From: CAZEYT01 sp964516295
GTDB taxonomy: Bacteria; Verrucomicrobiota; Verrucomicrobiia; Chthoniobacterales; Terrimicrobiaceae
Direction of reading: 5' to 3'
NCBI GenBank assembly: GCA_964516295.1
Contig: CAZEYT010000003.1
Location: forward strand, 7,562-71,561
DNA length: 64,000 nt
Part shown: in pieces, positions 42,231 to 51,782 of the stretch
Layout of the letters: the number at the start of each line of letters is the position of its first letter
Position numbering within the stretch: position 1 is the stretch's first letter
Translations under genes and position numbers: made by a program
The notes under the pieces: model-generated
Told to the model about the DNA's origin: nothing
Databases searched by the model: none
The model's input: the letters and a program-made list of their open reading frames with translations, nothing else

Positions 42231-44515
42231 CGCCGTTGCTCAAACTCATAGCCATCCAAAAATCCCCGCAGCCTCATCGTCTCGCGCTGTAGTTCCATCT
42301 CGACCGCTCCCGAACGGTCCTGCCGGATCAGGCGGATTCCGAGACCGCGAACCATTTCTTCCCAAGCGGGGTCCAGCACTTCATGCTTCGGAAACGTCGC
42401 CGCTGTGGTGATCACAACCTTGGGAGCCACCGCCTGAAGAAACGACCGATCCATCTGATGTCCGGAGCGATGACGTCCCATGACCAAAACCTCCGCCCGC
42501 AGCTCATCCGGCCTTGTTTCCAAGAGACCTTTTTGAGTTGTGAGACCGGCATCGGAGAGAAACAAGACACGCCATTTATCGGCCGTCATCCGAAGAACCA
42601 TGACTTTGTCGTCCGCCTCATTTCGATGCAGTCCGGCCGGGGGATGGAGAACGTCCAGCCAGACCTTCGCCGTGATTGGCAGACGGTCGCCGGTTCGAAT
42701 AATGGATTTCGGAAAACCACGTGAGGCCAGCTCTTGGTGAAACCGACGCCGGGTTGGCGAGCGGTCTGCAACGGGCGAATCGAAGACGGTGAATTCTTCC
42801 CGGTCCTCCAGAAAAGCCAAGCCGCCACCAATATGCCGGGCGTCACCGTGGCTCAGAATCAAGGCCTCCGGATGCGATCTCCCGCGCGATTTCAGCCACG
42901 GACGAACGACGTTTTCCTGAAAAAATGCCGGGCCGGTATCGATCAGCCATAGTCGGCCATGGACTTCGATGCCAATCGCAGAACCTCCTTCACAATCGAA
43001 GACGGTGATGACGACGGGCGCTTGCGACGGAGCGCCAAGGTAGACAAACGATCCCGGAATCGCCGCGGCACTGGTCACCATGCCAATCAGAACCTTCACA
43101 AAAACCCAGTTCGCATTGTTCCAGACGACGGCCAAGGTAAGCGACACGACTCCCGAAGCTGCGGAAATCAACGCCGTCAGCATGATCACAAAGGCCAGTG
43201 GCACGACGATCATGTTCACGATCAAAGCCGAGAACGAAATGAGATGAAAATACGCGAGAATCAACGGAAGCGAACCAAGCCACGCTGCCAAGGACACAGC
43301 AAAGAGACCGGCCAGTCTTTCACCGCCCATGGCCAATGCTTTTTCCACCGCGTTCCAGATCGAGCGGGGAAGAAACGGATCCGGAGTGCAAACAGAGCGG
43401 ACCACGCGGTCAATCGGTGGTGAAATCAGGAGAATCGACAGAACGACAAGAAACGACAGTTGGAAGCCCGGATTGAAAACCTCCCGTGTCTGCTGGGCGA
43501 GAATCAGAAATCCAGCGGCACAAAGAGAATTGGCCGGCACGGGCTGCCGCGAGGAAAAGAAAGAGAGAAGAAAAATCGCGGCCATCGACGCCGCACGAAC
43601 GCTCGCCGGTTTCCATCCGGTGAGCAGGGCATAGAAAAAAACCAAAGGCACGATGATCATGACCGCCGCTCCCCGCGGCACACCGGCCAAACGCAACGCC
43701 TGCCAGAAGATCAGGGCAATCATCCCGACATGAAGGCCGCTCACGGAAAAAAGATGGAAGGTCCCCGTCTCCCGAAAAGCTTCCTGAAGGGCTTCGGGAA
43801 TTTCGCGAGTGATTCCCAGTACCATCCCGAGGATGAGATGACTTACGACCGGATCGTCGGAGATTCCCGCTTGCAGCGTTGATTCCAACCACGCGCGTGA
43901 GGCATCGGCCAGGCGGAGCAGGGAAAACGGCGACGATTCTTCGATTACATAAAGATCGTTGGGATTCTCCACCGAAACCTCACAGGTGATACCCCGAAGC
44001 CACATCCAAGCCCTGGCATCAAACTCCGTGGGATTTCGTGCCGTTGGCACCCGCTGCAGAGCCCCGGTTAACCGCACGCGATCTCCCCGTCGCGGAGCAG
44101 GACCTTCGAGAAGGATCAGAAAATCCGATCCGGGATTCACGATTGTTCCACCGAGTTCGAGACGCGAGGCCCGCAAAGCAAAACGCATTTTCGTCTGCCC
44201 GAAAGGCGACGGCTCGTCCAAAACCACGCCCTCCAACGTTACTGCTGCGCGGGCATCTCCGACCAACGTCGCCAGCTTTTCGGCCGGGCCCTCCCGCGTC
44301 GACCACACATGCGCAGTGGCAAACCCTGCACCGACAGCAAGGAGGCACCACAGCGTCCGGGGGTTGCACACCCAGATTCCCAAAGCCAACAGCGTCACAC
44401 TCAGGAAGACCCACGCTCCGAATGACGTTCCCTGAGCGACAAGGATCCCCAAAACGCCGGCAATAAGCAGCCCTGCAAACGGGAGTCGTTGGGAGAAAAT
44501 TCCAGTCCGCTTCAT
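42212..44515 (-). CDS. comEC: ComEC/Rec2 family DNA uptake protein
   Basis: A 767-residue protein with the full ComEC layout: N-terminal membrane helices and an OB-like domain (DUF4131), the competence channel domain with HLFSVSGLHVGMIA, and a C-terminal metallo-beta-lactamase-like domain. It carries single-stranded DNA across the inner membrane in natural transformation. In the nuclease-like domain the usual SHxDxDH motif reads LSHGDARHIGG (second Asp replaced by Arg) and the usual HHGS motif reads GRHRSGH, so metal binding may be altered. Confidence 0.92.
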   Translation of the reverse strand: MKRTGIFSQRLPFAGLLIAGVLGILVAQGTSFGAWVFLSVTLLALGIWVCNPRTLWCLLAVGAGFATAHVWSTREGPAEKLATLVGDARAAVTLEGVVLDEPSPFGQTKMRFALRASRLELGGTIVNPGSDFLILLEGPAPRRGDRVRLTGALQRVPTARNPTEFDARAWMWLRGITCEVSVENPNDLYVIEESSPFSLLRLADASRAWLESTLQAGISDDPVVSHLILGMVLGITREIPEALQEAFRETGTFHLFSVSGLHVGMIALIFWQALRLAGVPRGAAVMIIVPLVFFYALLTGWKPASVRAASMAAIFLLSFFSSRQPVPANSLCAAGFLILAQQTREVFNPGFQLSFLVVLSILLISPPIDRVVRSVCTPDPFLPRSIWNAVEKALAMGGERLAGLFAVSLAAWLGSLPLILAYFHLISFSALIVNMIVVPLAFVIMLTALISAASGVVSLTLAVVWNNANWVFVKVLIGMVTSAAAIPGSFVYLGAPSQAPVVITVFDCEGGSAIGIEVHGRLWLIDTGPAFFQENVVRPWLKSRGRSHPEALILSHGDARHIGGGLAFLEDREEFTVFDSPVADRSPTRRRFHQELASRGFPKSIIRTGDRLPITAKVWLDVLHPPAGLHRNEADDKVMVLRMTADKWRVLFLSDAGLTTQKGLLETRPDELRAEVLVMGRHRSGHQMDRSFLQAVAPKVVITTAATFPKHEVLDPAWEEMVRGLGIRLIRQDRSGAVEMELQRETMRLRGFLDGYEFEQRRQAGSM

Positions 44516-45082
44516 TCAGGGCTGGCCGCAGAATTTGAATAGCAACATTTCGCTGCCACGATCTTGGTCGAAATAAAATCTCAAAGCGCCGTCGTTCCCG
44601 ATGATGTCGTCCGGGACCGCGCAACTGGCGCGTCGGGAATGGATCTGATGCAAGCCGGGCCCGCGGTGGAGGTAGGGCGCACCCCAGGCCTCCAGCAGAC
44701 AGGCCTCGCGCGCCGATTCCAAGAGTCGCTTTTCCAAATCGAGACGGGTCGTATGCTCATAAAAGACATTTTGCGTCGCCTCGACCGCTGCATAGTCAAA
44801 CGTGTCCATCGGCTCAATGCCCCGAGGCGGAAGAATTGTCCACGCCTCGCGCACAACTCCCACCCGAAGCCGGGCATCAAAACCAGCCTCCCGATTTCGC
44901 TTGGAAAGGGTATTCACCGAGACCAAAAGGCGGGGCCCCCTCCCGACATCCATCGTGATGAGGACGTGATCGATCTCCTCCGGATTCCGATGCTCCTCCA
45001 CCCGCGCTACCAGATAACGTCCGATGGCTCGAACAAGCGGACACCTGGGAAGAAACGTCGGGAGAACGCGAGCCCTTCTCAC
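44516..45082 (-). CDS. Protein of unknown function
   Basis: About 188 residues, no signal peptide or membrane segment. Readable pieces include HVLITMDVGRGPRLLVSVNTLSKRN-like beta strands and MDTFDYAAVEATQNVFYEHTTRLDLEKRLL-like helices, with a Cys near the end (FKFCGQP). No family recognised. The start is GTG 45082 with AAGGGA upstream. It abuts comEC directly and follows the lipoprotein gene by 20 bp, so is co-transcribed with both. Confidence 0.6.
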   Translation of the reverse strand: MRRARVLPTFLPRCPLVRAIGRYLVARVEEHRNPEEIDHVLITMDVGRGPRLLVSVNTLSKRNREAGFDARLRVGVVREAWTILPPRGIEPMDTFDYAAVEATQNVFYEHTTRLDLEKRLLESAREACLLEAWGAPYLHRGPGLHQIHSRRASCAVPDDIIGNDGALRFYFDQDRGSEMLLFKFCGQP

Positions 45083-45102
45083 CCCGTCCGGTCCCTTCTC
45101 CG

Positions 45103-45615
45103 TCAGTTAAACGAAAACGGACTGTAGAGCGACTCCTCGTAGGCGGAGTCATACCAGTCATCGATCACCGGCGGATTATACGCAAACGGCTGTTCGTCCT
45201 GATAATAGGGGCTGTTAAAATACTGGTCCTTCTGTATTTTGGCCATCTTGGCTTTTTGCTTGGGAGAGTTGTTGCCGTAAAAACCTTGGGTCTCCGTGAG
45301 GTAGTTAAGCACCTGAGGGGACGCACCGGCCGCCTTCAGATTCGCCAGCTGCGAGTAAGAAAGATCATAAACCTTCCGCGTGCTGGTCAGATAGGCCACG
45401 ATAATGTTGGAAGGGACACCGCGATTGACCAGATTTTGGATGTCCTGATAGTCGAGCACCTGTCCGTTGTTCATCTTGAGGGCCGTTCCGGGATCAACTC
45501 CGCGGGAACTGATAGTCGATGAAATCGTGGGATCCACTTGCGAAGTGGTGGCACACCCCCCAAAGGAAAGAAGCAGGACTGAAAGAGCGCAGAGAGGAAG
45601 AAGGGAATTTTTCAT
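45103..45615 (-). CDS. Lipoprotein of unknown function
   Basis: A 170-residue lipoprotein: signal peptide with lipobox LSFGGC (Cys21), then a domain with DYQDIQNLVNRGVPSNIIVAYL and SYSQLANLKAAGASPQVLNYL, two helical repeats of about 35 residues resembling short regulatory SHOCT-like or lipoprotein repeats, and a Tyr/Asp/Pro-rich tail. Function unknown. Confidence 0.75.
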   Translation of the reverse strand: MKNSLLPLCALSVLLLSFGGCATTSQVDPTISSTISSRGVDPGTALKMNNGQVLDYQDIQNLVNRGVPSNIIVAYLTSTRKVYDLSYSQLANLKAAGASPQVLNYLTETQGFYGNNSPKQKAKMAKIQKDQYFNSPYYQDEQPFAYNPPVIDDWYDSAYEESLYSPFSFN

Positions 45616-45687
45616 GGCAAGTGCAACCGGAACTCCTGACGTAGTAGTCGGGAACCGGTCGCTTGGAAAGAAAAACCGGGCCCAGTT

Positions 45688-46107
45688 CTAACTGAACGAG
45701 AGTTTTGTGACCCCCGCCGCCGACGCGGCGTTGAGAACGTCCATGATGCGCTCATGGCGGGTATTGGGATCCGGACGAATGATGACTGGATCGCGTCCAC
45801 CGAATTTCTCCACCGTCTCCTTCAACCATGTGCGAAGCTCGGGAAGTTCCTTGCTGGTCGCGCTGTCGTAAACGCGATTGTTCATCTGCACACGACCGTC
45901 GGGAAAGATTTCGATAATAATGGGCGTGACCACCTCAGCTCCGGCGGTACTTTTTTGCCCACTGGGCAGGTTGATATTCAGCTCGTTCTCGATGACCTGC
46001 GAGCCGGCTGAAGCCATGAAGAACAGGAGCAAAACGAACACGACGTCGACCATCGGCGCGATTTGAAATCCCGCATCACCATCTTCTGATACACCACCAC
46101 CTGCCAT
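45688..46107 (-). CDS. ExbD/TolR family biopolymer transport protein (copy 2)
   Basis: A 139-residue single-span protein with the family core GFQIAPMVDVVFVLLLFFM, in which the membrane Asp conducts protons, followed by a periplasmic domain ending HERIMDVLNAASAAGVTKLSF. Partner of the ExbB-like channel two genes upstream; energises TonB- or Tol-type processes. The last gene of the TPR-exbB-exbD-exbD operon. Confidence 0.9.
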   Translation of the reverse strand: MAGGGVSEDGDAGFQIAPMVDVVFVLLLFFMASAGSQVIENELNINLPSGQKSTAGAEVVTPIIIEIFPDGRVQMNNRVYDSATSKELPELRTWLKETVEKFGGRDPVIIRPDPNTRHERIMDVLNAASAAGVTKLSFS

Positions 46108-46147
46108 AGATTAGAAAGGGTTGCCGAAGTTTCTGTTGGAAAATTTC

Positions 46148-46633
46148 TCAGGACGCGGCCGGAGCCGAGGCGTCTTTGTCGACTACGGAAAAGGTAACGT
46201 TGCCGATGCCCGAGCGGCCGACAGCTTCAAGAAGCTGGCGCATGTACTCGTAGCGAACCTCACGGTCGGCGCGAATCAAAACTCGAACCACAGGGTTAAC
46301 GGCCACACGCTCCTGAAGCATCGTCACCAAATCCCCCGGCGAGGGGTATTTGACCTGATCGACTTCGATCGCTGTGATATTCGTGATCGGCGTGTGGGTG
46401 ACGTTGATGATGACCTGACCGGGATTTTCCTTGGCTTTTTTGGCCTCTTTGGCGACCGGAAGGTTCACCTCGCGGTTCGCTTGCAGCACTTCGGTCGAAC
46501 TGATCGACATGAAGAACACCAAAAGCACGAGGAGAATATCGATCATCGGGGCGATCTGAAATTCCGGGTCGACCTCGGGCTCGGCCTTGCGAACGGCTTT
46601 CTTGCGGCCGCGGGTTGGGGCACCTTCGGACAT
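46148..46633 (-). CDS. ExbD/TolR family biopolymer transport protein (copy 1)
   Basis: A 161-residue single-span protein: basic N-terminus, EFQIAPMIDILLVLLVFFM as proton-carrying helix, and a periplasmic domain with IRADREVRYEYMRQLLEAVG. Begins 3 bp after the ExbB-like gene. Two ExbD paralogues in tandem with one ExbB suggest a heteromeric complex. Confidence 0.9.
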   Translation of the reverse strand: MSEGAPTRGRKKAVRKAEPEVDPEFQIAPMIDILLVLLVFFMSISSTEVLQANREVNLPVAKEAKKAKENPGQVIINVTHTPITNITAIEVDQVKYPSPGDLVTMLQERVAVNPVVRVLIRADREVRYEYMRQLLEAVGRSGIGNVTFSVVDKDASAPAAS

Positions 46634-46636
46634 GAA

Positions 46637-47539
46637 TCAGGCCCAGTCGAGCGTTGCGCCGCAATGCGGACACGGGTTCTGTCCCGGCTGGATAACGCCA
46701 TTGCACACCGGGCAATTCGTCGTGAGGGCCATGGAGACCTTGCGGGACTGGCCCTGACCGCTGGCCGGAGCGCCGGCACCGGCTTCGAAATTTTCACCGA
46801 CCCGAACTCCGGCAAGTTCGTCGAAAGGAATGTCCTCAACCAAACGGTTCAACTTGTCATCCGCATTGACGAGGACGATCGTAGCCCGGTTCCGGAAGTA
46901 GTAATAGAAAATGAACGCCGGAATAGCAATGAAGAGACCACTGGCGGTCGCCATGAGCACCTCACCGATTCGCAGCGCCAAGCCCCGCGGGTCGGCAACA
47001 CCGGAGGTTCCGAGGACGGCGAACGCGCCCATCATTCCGATCACCGTTCCCAGCAGCCCGATCATGGGGGCGATAACGCCGATAACGGAAAGGTAGCTGT
47101 TCTTGGTTTTCAGGATCTGACCTTCGCGGAGTCCGTGTTCGATGAGAGCCGTTTCGACCGCATCTTTACCGCGACCCAGCCGCTCGAGGGCTCCTTTCAA
47201 GACCTGCGCAATGTAGGCTTTGTTCGCACGACAGATTTCCCAAGTTTCCTGATAATTCCCGGCGTCAATCGTACTCTGGAGCGACTCAACCAGCGCCTTG
47301 GGGGCCAATTGCTCGTCTTGGAGCTGGATGAAAAGCTGGATAATGAAGGTCACCATGACGACCGATGTCGCCAAAATACAAATCCAGATCATCACGATGA
47401 GCGGCCCGCCGTGCAGGATCATCTGAATGATATTCATGTTCTCCGGGGTTCCGCCCTCTGCGGCGTGAACGACCGGTCCGGTAAGGCCGAGGAGGAGGAG
47501 CGGGAGGAGATAACGAAGGGACTTGAGTGGCTGGATCAT
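46637..47539 (-). CDS. ExbB/TolQ/MotA-family proton channel protein with C-terminal zinc ribbon
   Basis: A 300-residue inner-membrane proton channel subunit. Residues 1-26 look like a cleavable signal peptide; membrane helices lie near 43-70, 147-180 and 190-215 with the family text VIAPMIGLLGTVIGMMGAF. After residue 260 comes a Ser/Gly/Gln linker and a zinc ribbon with Cys276, Cys279, Cys290 and Cys293 (CPVC-x10-CPHC), which ordinary ExbB/TolQ proteins lack and which should face the cytoplasm. Works with the two ExbD proteins; no TonB gene is in the window. Confidence 0.92.
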   Translation of the reverse strand: MIQPLKSLRYLLPLLLLGLTGPVVHAAEGGTPENMNIIQMILHGGPLIVMIWICILATSVVMVTFIIQLFIQLQDEQLAPKALVESLQSTIDAGNYQETWEICRANKAYIAQVLKGALERLGRGKDAVETALIEHGLREGQILKTKNSYLSVIGVIAPMIGLLGTVIGMMGAFAVLGTSGVADPRGLALRIGEVLMATASGLFIAIPAFIFYYYFRNRATIVLVNADDKLNRLVEDIPFDELAGVRVGENFEAGAGAPASGQGQSRKVSMALTTNCPVCNGVIQPGQNPCPHCGATLDWA

Positions 47540-47562
47540 GTTGGCTGGATTGTAGGAAAAAC

Positions 47563-48297
47563 TTACGGGGCGATGACTTTGTTCTCTTGGAGGGCTTTCG
47601 CCCGTTCCTCGGCTTTGGCGACGACGGCTTGGTCCTCACGAAAAACAGTCACCGCGAGCAAATAGCTTTCCAAGGCGTCCGATGATTGTCCGGAGGCTTC
47701 CTGAACTTCACCCATGAGGAAAAGTGCCTGCCCGAAGGTGGCATTCTCACCGGACTGCGGGAACTTGGTCTTCCGGGCGGCTTCAACGATGGGAGTCAAC
47801 TTTTCCCGGGCCGTGGAAAAATCCTTTTTCGCGACGGCCAGCCGGGCGAGCCCCACCTCCGCCAACTGTGCGGCATCGGGGTAGGCTTTTTGGAACGCCG
47901 CGTAGGCGGCCTCGGCTTCGGCGATCTTGTTTTGGGCAAGATAGGCCTCGCCCAAAAGTGCGGAGGCCCGGGCGGCCCACTTGGTCGGGAGGCCGATGAA
48001 ATTTTCGACAAACGGCTTCAGAGTGGAAACCGTTTGGTCGATCTTCCCGGCCTGCCACGCGGCGAGGGCATCGTTGTAGGCTTTCGGGGGCTCCATCGTC
48101 ACCGATGCCACCGAGGCCAGCGGGATCCCGGTTTCCGCGGGACCGACTTTGAAACGGATCGAGTCGGTGCGTACGCCAAGAATCTGGCCCTCGCGGCGCT
48201 GTCCGTCTTTTAGAACGACAGCGTCTTGGGAAATCGCAGCCAAGGCCGAGACGGCGAGGGCTATCAGAATTGCGACCGGGGAGACGCTTGCTTTCAT
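47563..48297 (-). CDS. Exported tetratricopeptide protein of ExbB operon
   Basis: A 244-residue periplasmic protein: signal peptide 1-22, a small beta segment (VVLKDGQRREGQILGVRTDS) and several TPR helices (AEAAYAAFQKAYPDAAQLAEVG, DALESYLLAV). First gene of the operon with exbB and two exbD, 23 bp upstream of exbB, so it is probably a periplasmic partner of the complex, comparable in position to CpoB/YbgF of the Tol system. That comparison is inference. Confidence 0.8.
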   Translation of the reverse strand: MKASVSPVAILIALAVSALAAISQDAVVLKDGQRREGQILGVRTDSIRFKVGPAETGIPLASVASVTMEPPKAYNDALAAWQAGKIDQTVSTLKPFVENFIGLPTKWAARASALLGEAYLAQNKIAEAEAAYAAFQKAYPDAAQLAEVGLARLAVAKKDFSTAREKLTPIVEAARKTKFPQSGENATFGQALFLMGEVQEASGQSSDALESYLLAVTVFREDQAVVAKAEERAKALQENKVIAP

Positions 48298-48355
48298 TCC
48301 TCAAAGCCTTTAATCACTTTTCCCCCGCAAATCAACAGACTTTCCCGAATTTTCC

Positions 48356-49885
48356 ATGATTAATCTTCTCCGCAAGAACCAGCGCAAGCTCATGCTCATC
48401 GTGGCGATCCTGACCAGCGTCGCCTTCGTTCTCCTCTATAATACGGCCCAGCTCGATGAACTCGCATCTGTCCGCAATCCAAAAATCTACGGCCGGACAC
48501 TCACCCCCGTCGCCATCGACCGGCAGGTAAAAAACTACCAACTCACTGCGGCGCTGGGGCAGTTTGATTTGCTCTCAAAACTGGGAGGTTCCGGAATGGA
48601 CCGCGACGCCGCCGTCACGGAATTTGTTTGGAATCTTCTCGTCCTCCAGCACGAGGCCGCCGCGCTTGGCATTGAACCAACCGATGATCAGGTCGCCAGC
48701 CGGATCGAGGGGCTTCCGGTTTTTCAAACCAACGGCCAATTTGACCCCATCAAATACGGAACGTTTCTTCGCGAGCAGCTGACACCGCGCGGATTCACCG
48801 AGCGGCAATTGGAGGAAGTCATGCGCGATGCTCTCCGCCTCGATCGCCTGAGCGCCATTGTGGAAGCTCCGATCACCGTCAGCGATGCGGAAATGCGCGA
48901 AGCCGCCCGCATTCTCCAGACGGTCAGCGTGTCGCTTTTTGCCTTCGATCCCTCGTCCGTCCTCGAAGGCATCCAGGTCTCACCGGAGGAAATCGCCGCG
49001 TATTTTGAAAGAAACCAAGCCACGTTGAACACCGAGGAAACGCGATCGCTGCGGTATGTGTCGTTCGAATTCCCCGTCGGCACAAATCCAGAAGGCCGGC
49101 AGAAAATCGAAGAGCAACAAAAGCTCGCCGATGCCGCCAGCCGGTTCGTCGAAGCGCTTGCGGGTCCCGGGACGACGTTTGATCAAGCCGCAGTCGCGGC
49201 CGGTCTCACGCCGCGCGAGCTGGCGGCATTGAATCGCACCGGCCGCCTGCCGGGAGCAGGCCAGATCGGCGGCGAGGAAGCCGCGAAATTGGACGCGCTC
49301 GCGCAATCCCTCGCTCCCGCCGCCTTCCTTCTCCAAGAGAAAGGCTCGACCAGCGATGTTATCCCGAGCGGCGACAGCTTCTACGTCATCGAGCTCACGG
49401 ATGTCTCCCCCGCCCGCCCGCTCACGCTCGAAGAGGCCACGCCGCAAATTCGCTCGCGTCTCGTCGCCCTTGCCGCCGACAAAGCCGCGCAGGAATTCGC
49501 CACCGGCAAACTTCAGTCCCTTCGCTCCTCCATCGCCGCCGGAAAATCTCCCGCCGAGGCCGCCACAGAAGCCGGGGTGAAAATCGAGACGTTCGACAAT
49601 CTCGTTCCCACCGCCGAGGGACTCACGCCGGACCAACGTCTGGCCGTCAGCCTTTCGTTTTCCCTCAAGCCCGGCGAACTCTCGGGCCTCGAGCAGGGCC
49701 CCTCGGGCCCGGTCGCCGTTCTTCTCTCCGACCGTCAGCCGCTGGACGAAAAGGCCTTTGCCGAGCGCAGCACCGAGATCCGTGAAAGCCTTCTCGACAA
49801 CAAGCGCGGTCTCCTGTTTTCCGAATGGCTCCGGACTGCCCGCGAGCAGGCGAAAATCTTCGTCCCCGGCAATCCCCAGAGCTGA
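48356..49885 (+). CDS. SurA/PpiD-like periplasmic foldase
   Basis: A 509-residue protein anchored by one N-terminal helix (about 12-29, LMLIVAILTSVAFVLLYN) with a SurA-N type helical domain (VWNLLVLQHEAAALGIEPTDDQVASRI, broken here for length by the pair at residues 90-115) and a C-terminal prolyl-isomerase-like region (GDSFYVIELTDVSPARPLTLEEA). The parvulin core looks degenerate, as in many PpiD chaperones that act without isomerase activity. Helps exported proteins fold. Its stop overlaps the next start (TGATG). Confidence 0.8.
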   Translation: MINLLRKNQRKLMLIVAILTSVAFVLLYNTAQLDELASVRNPKIYGRTLTPVAIDRQVKNYQLTAALGQFDLLSKLGGSGMDRDAAVTEFVWNLLVLQHEAAALGIEPTDDQVASRIEGLPVFQTNGQFDPIKYGTFLREQLTPRGFTERQLEEVMRDALRLDRLSAIVEAPITVSDAEMREAARILQTVSVSLFAFDPSSVLEGIQVSPEEIAAYFERNQATLNTEETRSLRYVSFEFPVGTNPEGRQKIEEQQKLADAASRFVEALAGPGTTFDQAAVAAGLTPRELAALNRTGRLPGAGQIGGEEAAKLDALAQSLAPAAFLLQEKGSTSDVIPSGDSFYVIELTDVSPARPLTLEEATPQIRSRLVALAADKAAQEFATGKLQSLRSSIAAGKSPAEAATEAGVKIETFDNLVPTAEGLTPDQRLAVSLSFSLKPGELSGLEQGPSGPVAVLLSDRQPLDEKAFAERSTEIRESLLDNKRGLLFSEWLRTAREQAKIFVPGNPQS

Positions 49886-50244
49886 TGGATCCGGCGGTCG
49901 AGGAACTTTTTGACGAAGCCACGGGCGATATCGCCCTCGGCGAACTCGCAGCCGCCGTCGAAAAATACCGGGAGTGTGTCCGGCGCGAACCGACCTTTTT
50001 TGACGCCTGGCATGCCTTGGGAATGGCTCTCATGAAAGACGGACACTACCCGGAAGCCATCGAAGCCGGTTTGCAGGCGGTGAGGCTTCGCCCGAACGAT
50101 CAACTCGCCTGGTCGAGTCTCTCGCTTTTCTACGTGCGCAACAACCAGATCGCGGAAGCCGAATCCGCCGGAGCCAAAGCCCGCATCATTTCCTGGGGAG
50201 GCAAGGTGGACCCGAACGCCATCCCACCCGCAAAAGACCATTGA
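49885..50244 (+). CDS. Small tetratricopeptide repeat protein
   Basis: A 119-residue soluble protein made of about three TPR units (AAAVEKYRECVRREPTFFDAW, AIEAGLQAVRLRPNDQLAW), no signal peptide. Coupled to the foldase gene upstream (1-bp overlap) and to metG downstream (2-bp gap after the stop). Likely a small scaffold; partner unknown. Confidence 0.8.
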   Translation: MDPAVEELFDEATGDIALGELAAAVEKYRECVRREPTFFDAWHALGMALMKDGHYPEAIEAGLQAVRLRPNDQLAWSSLSLFYVRNNQIAEAESAGAKARIISWGGKVDPNAIPPAKDH

Positions 50245-50246
50245 TC

Positions 50247-51782
50247 ATGTCCAAGCCCTTTTTCATCACCACCGCCATCGACTACACCAATGGCTCGCCC
50301 CACATCGGGCACGCCTACGAAAAAGTCCTTGCCGACGCCCTCGCCCGCTACCAGCGTCTCGCCGGGCGTGACGTTTTCTTCCTCACCGGCGTCGATCAAC
50401 ACGGCCAAAAGGTCCAACAATCCGCGCAGAAGGAAGGTATCGATCCCAAAACCTTCGTTGACGGCGTCACGGAAAAGTTTGTGGCCCTCTGGGACCGCCT
50501 GGACGTGCGGTATGATCGCTGGGCCGCCACCACTGATCCGGTTCACAAGACGTGCGTGCAGGCGATCCTTCAGGATCTTTGGGACCGCGGACATTTCTAC
50601 AAAGCCACCCAGTCCGGCTACTACAGCGTCCGGCAGGAGCAATTCCTCACCGACAAAGAACGCGGTCCCGATGGAGAATTCGGCCCCGAATGGGGCGAGG
50701 TCGTTCTCTTGGAAGAGGAAAATTACTACTTCAAGCTCGCCGAGCACCGACAATGGCTCCTGGACCTCATCGAGGCCCGGTCCGTGGCCGGCCACCCTCT
50801 GGTGCTGCCGGATTTTCGCGTCGCCGAGCTTCGCAATGCGGTCGAAAAAATCTCGGGCGACCTCTGCATTTCGCGCCCGAAGACCCGCCTCGAATGGGGC
50901 ATCGAACTGCCCTTCGACCCCCAGTTTGTCACCTATGTGTGGTTCGATGCCTTGGTGAACTACATCAGCTTCGCCGGCTACCAACCCAAGAATCCGCCGG
51001 CCGAGTTTCATCATCTTTGGCCCGCCCTGCATGTCATCGGAAAAGACATCCTCATCCCGCCCCACGGCATTTACTGGCCGGTCATGCTCAAAGCCTGTGG
51101 ATTCCGCGACGGGGAGATTCCGACTCTACTCGTTCATGGCTGGTGGAACATCGCAGGAGCCAAGATGAGCAAGAGCCTCGGCAACAGCATCGACCCGTTC
51201 GATCTCGTCGAGAAATACGGCGTCGCCGCAGTCCGCTTCTACCTCCTCAGCGATATCGTCACGGGCCGCGATGCGGACTTCAGCGAAGAACGCCTCGTCC
51301 AGCGCTACAATGGCGACCTGGCCAACAGCCTCGGCAACCTGCTCAACCGCTCGCTCGGCATGGCCGGTCGCTACCGGGACGGCGTCCTGGTGACCTGTGA
51401 TTCACCGCTCTCCGCCTTCGTCGATGAAAAGATCGCCGTATTCCGCGAGCGCATGGAGGCCTTTCAGGTGCATGGTGCCATCGAGGCGGCGTGGGACATC
51501 GTTGTGCGGTGCAACGCCTACGTGGAAGAAACCGCCCCATGGAAGCTGGCCAAAGATCCGGACCGAGCCGCGAAACTGGACGAAGTGCTCTACACACTCT
51601 GCGAATCCCTCCGCATTCTCTCCATTCTCATCGAACCCCTGATCCCCTCCGCAGCCACCGCGATTCGCGAGCAACTCGGCTGCCCGGAGACCCCGGCCCT
51701 CTCCCGGGCGCGTTGGGGACTGCTGCCCGATGGCCATCGGGTCGGAAAACCCACTCCGGTCTTCCCCCGCATCGACGTGTGA
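50247..51782 (+). CDS. metG: Methionyl-tRNA synthetase
   Basis: Charges tRNA-Met. The 511 residues have the class I signatures PHIGHAY (HIGH) and GAKMSKSLGN (KMSKS), the connective domain, and an anticodon-binding helical bundle. There is no C-terminal tRNA-binding domain, so it is the short form of about 510 residues. A TTG at 50241 is in frame, but ATG 50247 gives the expected family start (KPFFITTAIDYTNG). Confidence 0.96.
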   Translation: MSKPFFITTAIDYTNGSPHIGHAYEKVLADALARYQRLAGRDVFFLTGVDQHGQKVQQSAQKEGIDPKTFVDGVTEKFVALWDRLDVRYDRWAATTDPVHKTCVQAILQDLWDRGHFYKATQSGYYSVRQEQFLTDKERGPDGEFGPEWGEVVLLEEENYYFKLAEHRQWLLDLIEARSVAGHPLVLPDFRVAELRNAVEKISGDLCISRPKTRLEWGIELPFDPQFVTYVWFDALVNYISFAGYQPKNPPAEFHHLWPALHVIGKDILIPPHGIYWPVMLKACGFRDGEIPTLLVHGWWNIAGAKMSKSLGNSIDPFDLVEKYGVAAVRFYLLSDIVTGRDADFSEERLVQRYNGDLANSLGNLLNRSLGMAGRYRDGVLVTCDSPLSAFVDEKIAVFRERMEAFQVHGAIEAAWDIVVRCNAYVEETAPWKLAKDPDRAAKLDEVLYTLCESLRILSILIEPLIPSAATAIREQLGCPETPALSRARWGLLPDGHRVGKPTPVFPRIDV

